Origin: SHYR01 sp034406555
Lineage (GTDB): Bacteria > Chloroflexota > Dehalococcoidia > UBA2979
DNA length: 10,908 nt
Assembly: GCA_034406555.1 (NCBI GenBank)
Contig: DASCRM010000084.1
Coordinates: forward strand, 1 to 10,908
Direction of reading: 5' to 3'
Each line of letters begins with the position of its first letter. Positions within the stretch are counted from its first letter, which is position 1. Below the pieces are notes generated by a model. It ran no database searches and had not been told where the DNA came from. It worked only from the letters and a program-made list of their open reading frames with translations. Below are positions 6,995 to 10,908 of this stretch, in pieces. The translations under genes and the position numbers were made by a program.

Positions 6995-8196
6995 ATGAGT
7001 GAAGCAGGTGTCCTGGCGGGCGTGCGGGTCGTCGAACTGGCCGGCTGGTTCATGGTGCCGGGCTGCGCCAGCATCCTCGCCTCCTCCGGCGCCGATGTGA
7101 TCAAGATCGAACCAGCCGGGTTCGCCGACCCCGCCGGCACAACCGCATCACGATCGACGGCGAACCGACCGAGGTCGCCTTCGAGTTGGTGAACAACCGC
7201 AAGCGCAGCATCCAGTTCGACCTCGTCTCGGAGGCGGGACTGCAGGTACTGGAGCGCCTGCTCGAAGGAGCAGATGTCTTCGTCACGAACGTGCGAGGGA
7301 AGTCGTTGACACGCATGGGCATCGACGCGGAGCAAGTGACAGCGCGACACCCTCGACTGGTCTACGCGCACGGCACCGGCTATGGCACCGAGGGTGAGAT
7401 CGTCGACCGCCCCGCCTTCGATGAGCTCGCGTACTGGTCGCGAGGGGGGATCGGAGCCGCCCTGCAGACGGACGACAGCGCCCCCGTCCAGCTCCAGGGT
7501 GCGATGGGCGACATGCCCTCGGCCGTCGCAATGGTCGCGGGTATCGCACTCGCGCTCTTCCGGCGCGAGCGTGAGGACCGAGGCGGAATCGTCGATCTCT
7601 CGCTCTACCACTCCGGACTGTGGACCAACGGCTACTCGATCGCCGCAGCCCTCGCAGGTTCACCATTCGGACCGGGGCGCAGCCGCCGCTACCGCATGAA
7701 CCCCCTCTACACGAACTACCGCTGCTCCGATGGCGCGTGGGTGCAATTCGCGATGTTCCAGACCGATCGCTTCTGGGGTCACGTCTGCGACGCGGTGGAG
7801 CGACCCGAATTGACGGAGGACGAGCGGTTCAACACCCACGACCTGCGGATCGAGAACGGTGTGCAGGCCTTCGATGAGCTGCAGGCCGCGATCGGCAAGC
7901 TGACTCGCGACGAACTCGGCCCCCGCCTCGACGAGCGCGACCTGCCGTGGTCGCCGATCCTCACGGCCGCCGAGGCCGCCGACGACGAGCACGCGCGGAT
8001 CAATGGCTACATCGTTGCCAAGCAGCACCGCAACGGACGCACGTTGGAGACGGTCGTGCCACCGGTTCCGCCGCGCGACGAGCCCGTCCTGCTCGGCCCG
8101 GCACCGGAGATCGGCCAACACCTCGAAGAGGTGCTGCTCGAACTCGGCTACGACTGGGACGCGATCGCGGCGCTACGCGAACGCGGCGCCTTCTGA
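6995..8196 (+). pseudogene. CaiB/BaiF family III CoA-transferase, interrupted by an apparent one-base deletion
   Basis: ATG 6995, with GGAGG at 6984-6988, opens a standard family III N-terminus: LAGVRVVELAGWFMVPGCAS, then GADVIKIEPAGFADPAG. Near 7133-7138 the frame slips: homology resumes one frame back as HNRITIDGEPTEVAFELVNN and then the hallmark NNRKRSIQFDL. It runs to TGA at 8194-8196. One added base, giving DPARHNR, restores a 400-aa protein of normal family length. The catalytic Asp is in GAMGDMPSA (codon 7510-7512, residue 173 after repair, close to Asp169 of formyl-CoA transferase). These enzymes move CoA between carboxylic acids by a ping-pong mechanism. As written, the upstream frame stops after about 66 codons. 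A downstream fragment could only start at TTG 7186 or GTG 7189 and would lack the first Rossmann elements. A sequencing error is as likely as true decay. Confidence 0.8.
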
Positions 8197-8203
8197 GTCC
8201 TCG

Positions 8204-9073
8204 CTAGGTGCCGAGCGCCGGAGCAATCGGATTGTGGCGCTCCAGGATGTTGTCCATGCGCGTGCGAATCGCGTCGTCGAAGTTGTCGTGCGTGATGATG
8301 TAGAACTGCTTGTCCCGGACGGCCTCGAAGACCTGATCCGCGACCACCTCCGGCGTAATCACATTCGTACGCGTCGCCTGCACCGAGGCGCGAGCGACTC
8401 GCCGCTGCTCCAGCTCCTCGTCGGACAGCCGCGCGCCATCGGTCCACAGCTCGTCCAGCCGGTTGCGCCACGAGGTGCCGATGTTGGTGTCTACGAAGCC
8501 GGCGCAGAGCACGGAGGCCTTCACCGGCGAATCCAGCTCCGCGAGCTGGAGGTGCAGCGCCTCCGAGACGCGCACGACCGCGTGCTTCGTCGCGCCATAG
8601 ATGTCGAGGCCCGGCCCGCCGATCAGGCCGGCGATCGAGGCCGTGTTGATCACGTGCCCCTCCTCGCCTTGTTCGAGCATGGTCGGGAGGAACGTCTTGA
8701 TGCCGTAGACGACGCCCCAGAGGTTCACGCCGAACGTCCAGTCCCAGTCCTCGACGAAGTGCTCCCAGAGCTTCGCCCCCTCGCCACCACCGCCGACGCC
8801 GGCGTTGTTGAACAGCAGGTGCACCTTGCCGTGGGCGTCCAGCGCCTTCTCGGCCAGCTCCTCGACCGCCTGCGCGCTCGACACATCGGCCAGCACACCG
8901 ACAACGTCGTGCTCCGCCTGCTGCATCTGCTGCACTGTGGCGTTCAGCGCCTCCTCCTCGACATCGGCGAGTACGATCTTCACGCCCTCGCGAGCGAAGC
9001 GCTCCGCGAACGCCCTGCCCATCCCGCTCGCCCCACCGGTGATCACGGCCACTTTGCCCTCGAAGTCACGCAT
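8204..9073 (-). CDS. SDR family NAD(P)-dependent oxidoreductase
   Basis: The 289-aa classical short-chain dehydrogenase shows TGGASGMG (12-19), the glycine-rich cofactor loop. Asp37, at the end of the second strand in VLADVEE, normally selects NAD(H) over NADP(H). NNAG follows at 89-92, then the active-site set Asn117, Ser146, Tyr159 and Lys163 in INTASIAG and YGATK. The C-terminal extension (FYIITHDNFDDAI, ILERHNP) is shared with a group of SDRs acting on alcohols or ketones of unknown identity. I chose the ATG at 9073 (MRDFEGKVAVI) because GGAGGGGGAG lies just upstream. A longer frame from 9124 exists, but its extra 17 residues are Arg-rich and would run through the promoter. The stop lies 7 nt from that of the convergent CoA-transferase gene. 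Confidence 0.92.
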   Translation of the reverse strand: MRDFEGKVAVITGGASGMGRAFAERFAREGVKIVLADVEEEALNATVQQMQQAEHDVVGVLADVSSAQAVEELAEKALDAHGKVHLLFNNAGVGGGGEGAKLWEHFVEDWDWTFGVNLWGVVYGIKTFLPTMLEQGEEGHVINTASIAGLIGGPGLDIYGATKHAVVRVSEALHLQLAELDSPVKASVLCAGFVDTNIGTSWRNRLDELWTDGARLSDEELEQRRVARASVQATRTNVITPEVVADQVFEAVRDKQFYIITHDNFDDAIRTRMDNILERHNPIAPALGT

Positions 9074-9113
9074 CGTTCTCCCCCTCCGTCGATCGACCCC
9101 ACGAATCGGCGCG

Positions 9114-9119
9114 ATTGTA
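9114..9119 (-). promoter_or_regulatory. possible -10 element (TACAAT) of the SDR gene
   Basis: On the minus strand GTGTACAATCG contains TACAAT, one mismatch from TATAAT, ending 40 nt before the SDR ATG at 9073. The leader would carry the purine-rich ribosome-binding site. It lies inside the upstream part of the longer alternative SDR frame, which argues against that longer start. Confidence 0.45.
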
Positions 9120-9158
9120 CACACGGCGCGGCCCGCTCACGCCGTAACGCGGCGGACA

Positions 9159-9166
9159 GCTACGAT
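9159..9166 (+). promoter_or_regulatory. putative extended -10 element GCTACGAT of the ABC-F gene (leaderless)
   Basis: GCTACGAT ends 10 nt before the ATG at 9177. A start site 6-10 nt after the hexamer would fall at or just before the ATG. The bases between (TGATCGCACC) hold no Shine-Dalgarno sequence. This is the arrangement of leaderless genes in several high-GC bacteria. Confidence 0.5.
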
Positions 9167-9176
9167 TGATCGCACC

Positions 9177-10757
9177 ATGCTCTACGCTGAACGCGTCTCC
9201 CAGTCTTTCGGCGCCGTCGACGTGCTCGTCGACGTGAGCTTCACGATCGGCGATGGCGAGCACGCGGGCCTCGTTGGGCCGAACGGCGCGGGCAAGTCGA
9301 CGCTGCTGCAGGTGCTCGCCGGTGAGCCGTCCGAGAGCGGCAGCGCGGGCGTCCGAGGTGGCGACATGGGCTACCTGCGGCAGGTCGTCGGCCACGTCCC
9401 GGAGCACTCACTCGTCGAGGAGCTGTGGACCTCCTTCCCGGAAGCGCGCGCAATCGAGGCGGAACTCGATCAGATCGCGGCCCGCATCGAGACCGGCGAC
9501 GGCGACATCGACGAGTTGATCGGGCAGCAGGGCGACCGTTTTGAGCGCTTCGAGGCGCTCGACGGCTATCGCATCGAACGGCGCATCGGGCGTGTGCTCG
9601 ATGGCCTCGGCTTCACGACCGCCGACCGCGAGAAGGCGTGCGGCGACTTCAGTGGTGGCTGGCAGATGCGCATCGCGCTGGCCAAGGTGCTGGTGCGGCG
9701 GCCCGACCACATGCTGCTCGACGAGCCTACGAACCACCTCGACACGGCCGCCCGCGACTGGCTGGCGCTGGAGCTCTCCGAATACAAGGGCACGCTGCTG
9801 ATCGTCACGCACGACTCGGAGTTCCTGGACATCACCGTCACGCGCATCCTCGAACTGCGCGACCGCACGGTGACGAGCTATTCCGGCACGTACAGCGAGT
9901 ACCAGAGCCAGCGAGCGGAGCACGTCAACCAGCGCGCACAGGCCGCCGCCCGGCAGGAACGCGAGCTGAAGAAGCAGATGAAGTTCATCGACCGCTTCCG
10001 CGCGACCGCCACCAAGGCGACACAAGTGAAGAGCCGCGAGAAGGCTGTCGCGCGCATCGAACGAGTCGAGCCCGCGAGCGAAGAGGCAGAGGTGAGCTTC
10101 CAGTTCGCGGCTCACGGGCGTATCGAGCGCGATGCGCTGCGCCTGAGCGGGATCGGCAAGAGCTTCGACGAGCAGCTCGTGCTCGTCGATGTGAACCTGC
10201 TCGTCGAGCGCGGCCAGAAGGTCGTGCTCGTAGGCCCGAACGGGAGCGGCAAGAGCACGCTGCTGCGTATCGTCGCCGGGCTGCTCGATCCGACCGAGGG
10301 CAACGTCGATTGGGCCCCCCGCGCCCGCCCCGGCTACTACGACCAGCACCAGGATGAGGCGCTCGATGGTGGCCGCACGGTGCTGGAGGAGGTACGGGCA
10401 ACCGCCGCCGACCGCTCCGAGATGGAGCTGCGCAATGTGCTCGGCCGCTTCCTCTTCAGGGGCGACGATGTCTTCAAGTCAATCCGCGTACTCTCCGGCG
10501 GCGAACGCAGCCGCGTCGCGCTGGCGAAGTTCCTGCTTGAGTCGACGAACGTACTGCTGCTCGACGAGCCGACGAACCACCTCGACCGCCCGACCCAGCG
10601 ACGGCTGCTCGACGCGCTGGAGAGCTACGACGGAACGATCCTCTGCGCGTCTCACGACCCGGAGATCCTCGACCGCGTCGCCACGCGCGTCTTCGAAGTC
10701 AGCGACGGCGACTGCCGCGAGTTAGAGGAACGGCGCACCGACTGGGCGCTCACCTAG
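9177..10757 (+). CDS. ABC-F family ATPase (ribosome-associated, Uup/EttA-like)
   Basis: The 526-aa soluble protein has two ATP-binding cassettes and no membrane segment, which defines ABC-F proteins. These act at the ribosomal E site as translation factors or, in some members, as antibiotic-resistance factors. Cassette 1 has Walker A GPNGAGKST (34-42), signature FSGGWQ (158-163), Walker B LLDEPTNHLD (180-189) and switch His212. A charged helical interdomain linker (about 220-310, rich in Arg, Glu and Lys) is the P-site tRNA interaction motif. Cassette 2 has GPNGSGKST (353-361), LSGGE (439-443), LLDEPTNHLD (461-470) and His493. Signature and Walker motifs are intact in both. There is no long C-terminal coiled coil. 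The open frame extends upstream to 8805, but that part overlaps the SDR gene and is shadow; the family N-terminus fits ATG 9177. No Shine-Dalgarno is present. Confidence 0.93.
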   Translation: MLYAERVSQSFGAVDVLVDVSFTIGDGEHAGLVGPNGAGKSTLLQVLAGEPSESGSAGVRGGDMGYLRQVVGHVPEHSLVEELWTSFPEARAIEAELDQIAARIETGDGDIDELIGQQGDRFERFEALDGYRIERRIGRVLDGLGFTTADREKACGDFSGGWQMRIALAKVLVRRPDHMLLDEPTNHLDTAARDWLALELSEYKGTLLIVTHDSEFLDITVTRILELRDRTVTSYSGTYSEYQSQRAEHVNQRAQAAARQERELKKQMKFIDRFRATATKATQVKSREKAVARIERVEPASEEAEVSFQFAAHGRIERDALRLSGIGKSFDEQLVLVDVNLLVERGQKVVLVGPNGSGKSTLLRIVAGLLDPTEGNVDWAPRARPGYYDQHQDEALDGGRTVLEEVRATAADRSEMELRNVLGRFLFRGDDVFKSIRVLSGGERSRVALAKFLLESTNVLLLDEPTNHLDRPTQRRLLDALESYDGTILCASHDPEILDRVATRVFEVSDGDCRELEERRTDWALT

Positions 10758-10786
10758 CAGACTGCGAACGCCCGCTCGGCCCCTGC

Positions 10787-10794
10787 GCTAAGAT
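10787..10794 (+). promoter_or_regulatory. putative extended -10 element GCTAAGAT of the redoxin-like gene (leaderless)
   Basis: GCTAAGAT ends 6 nt before the ATG at 10801. With the usual 6-7 nt from the -10 hexamer to the start site, transcription would begin on the ATG itself. No Shine-Dalgarno is present. The 14 nt 10787-10800 exactly match the element in front of the lyase gene on the other strand. Confidence 0.5.
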
Positions 10795-10800
10795 GCGCCC

Positions 10801-10908
10801 ATGCCTGTAGAAACGACCTTCCTGCCCGCCTTCACCCTCGCTGCCACGGACGGCGTCGAACGCTCGTTCCCGACCGGCCGCCACGCACTGCTCTGCTTCG
10901 TCCACGAA
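10801..10908 (+). CDS. redoxin/thioredoxin-like protein, N-terminal fragment cut by window edge
   Basis: Thirty-six codons are visible: MPVETTFLPAFTLAATDG, then RSFPTGRHALLCFVHE. The pattern of a PAF-TL-xxDG turn, a short P-x-G stretch and a strand ALLCFVHE is that of the start of peroxiredoxin/AhpC-TSA and TlpA-like domains. There the next residues normally hold the active-site cysteine(s), which here fall just past the right edge. The gene follows the ABC-F gene by 43 nt on the same strand but has its own GCTAAGAT element, so it is probably transcribed separately. The family call rests on a short stretch. Confidence 0.6.
   Translation, partial: MPVETTFLPAFTLAATDGVERSFPTGRHALLCFVHE

Noticed and set aside
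6154..7002. 282-codon open frame on the plus strand opposite the amidohydrolase
   Set aside because: It is antisense to a gene with full metal-ligand motifs, has shadow-like composition and crosses the divergent promoter region.
7130..7145. Programmed ribosomal frameshifting in the CoA-transferase gene
   Set aside because: No X-XXY-YYZ heptamer or internal Shine-Dalgarno with shifty codon is visible, and this enzyme family is not known to use frameshifting.
8003..9169. 388-codon open frame on the plus strand opposite the SDR gene
   Set aside because: Its translation is rich in Arg, His, Val and Leu with no domain, and it lies antisense to an SDR with complete catalytic motifs. It is a shadow of high-GC coding DNA.
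8805..9176. Upstream extension of the ABC-F reading frame
   Set aside because: The extra residues are Ser/Ala/Cys-rich shadow of the SDR gene, and the ABC-F family N-terminus begins at ATG 9177.
9408..10349. 313-codon open frame on the minus strand opposite the ABC-F gene
   Set aside because: It mirrors the codon bias of the ABC-F gene, has no recognisable motif and no ribosome-binding site was found.
10744..10773. GGGCG...CGCCC inverted repeat as terminator after the ABC-F gene
   Set aside because: The stem is 5 bp with a 20-nt loop, begins inside the coding region and has no T-run.
1..10908. Defence island, biosynthetic cluster, prophage or mobile element
   Set aside because: No nuclease, reverse transcriptase, toxin-antitoxin pair, transposase, integrase, tRNA-linked site or long repeat could be found; the genes are ordinary metabolic and housekeeping types.

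Overview
This is a GC-rich (roughly two-thirds G+C by eye) bacterial chromosomal window with strong G/C preference at third codon positions. The gene set (YyaL/DUF255 protein, CaiB/BaiF CoA-transferase, carboxylated-lysine amidohydrolase, two APH-like kinases, SDR, ABC-F ATPase) and its scattered, non-operonic layout suit a free-living high-GC heterotroph. I lean towards Chloroflexota (Dehalococcoidia-like) or a deep actinobacterial lineage, but nothing in the sequence fixes the taxon. I see no tRNA, rRNA, CRISPR array, insertion sequence, phage gene or recognisable defence system.

Layout from left to right: (1) the C-terminal half of a YyaL/DUF255 protein running off the left edge; (2) a 97-aa stand-alone alpha/beta-barrel protein; (3) a minus-strand fumarase/aspartase-superfamily lyase; (4) a plus-strand APH-type phosphotransferase carrying two lesions, a TGA where Trp is expected and a missing base near 3560; (5) a minus-strand 114-aa protein with eight cysteines that I do not recognise; (6) an intact ecdysteroid-kinase-like phosphotransferase; (7) a minus-strand metal-dependent amidohydrolase; (8) a plus-strand family III CoA-transferase broken by an apparent one-base deletion near 7135; (9) a minus-strand SDR oxidoreductase; (10) a plus-strand ABC-F ATPase; (11) the first 36 residues of a redoxin-like protein cut by the right edge.

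Strand switches at almost every gene, so most genes must be transcribed singly. The best non-coding signal is an element GCTANGAT in front of four genes. Two of these (ABC-F and redoxin) have it only 6-10 nt before an ATG without Shine-Dalgarno sequence, as expected for leaderless mRNAs. The other two have it 26-32 nt upstream, followed by a clear Shine-Dalgarno sequence.

Functionally, the lyase, amidohydrolase, CoA-transferase and SDR are enzyme types common in catabolism of organic acids and amides, with two small-molecule kinases nearby. They do not form an operon and no single pathway can be assigned. I did not find a convincing new multi-gene system. The points worth a second look are the promoter/leaderless pattern, the Cys-rich small protein and the three coding lesions.
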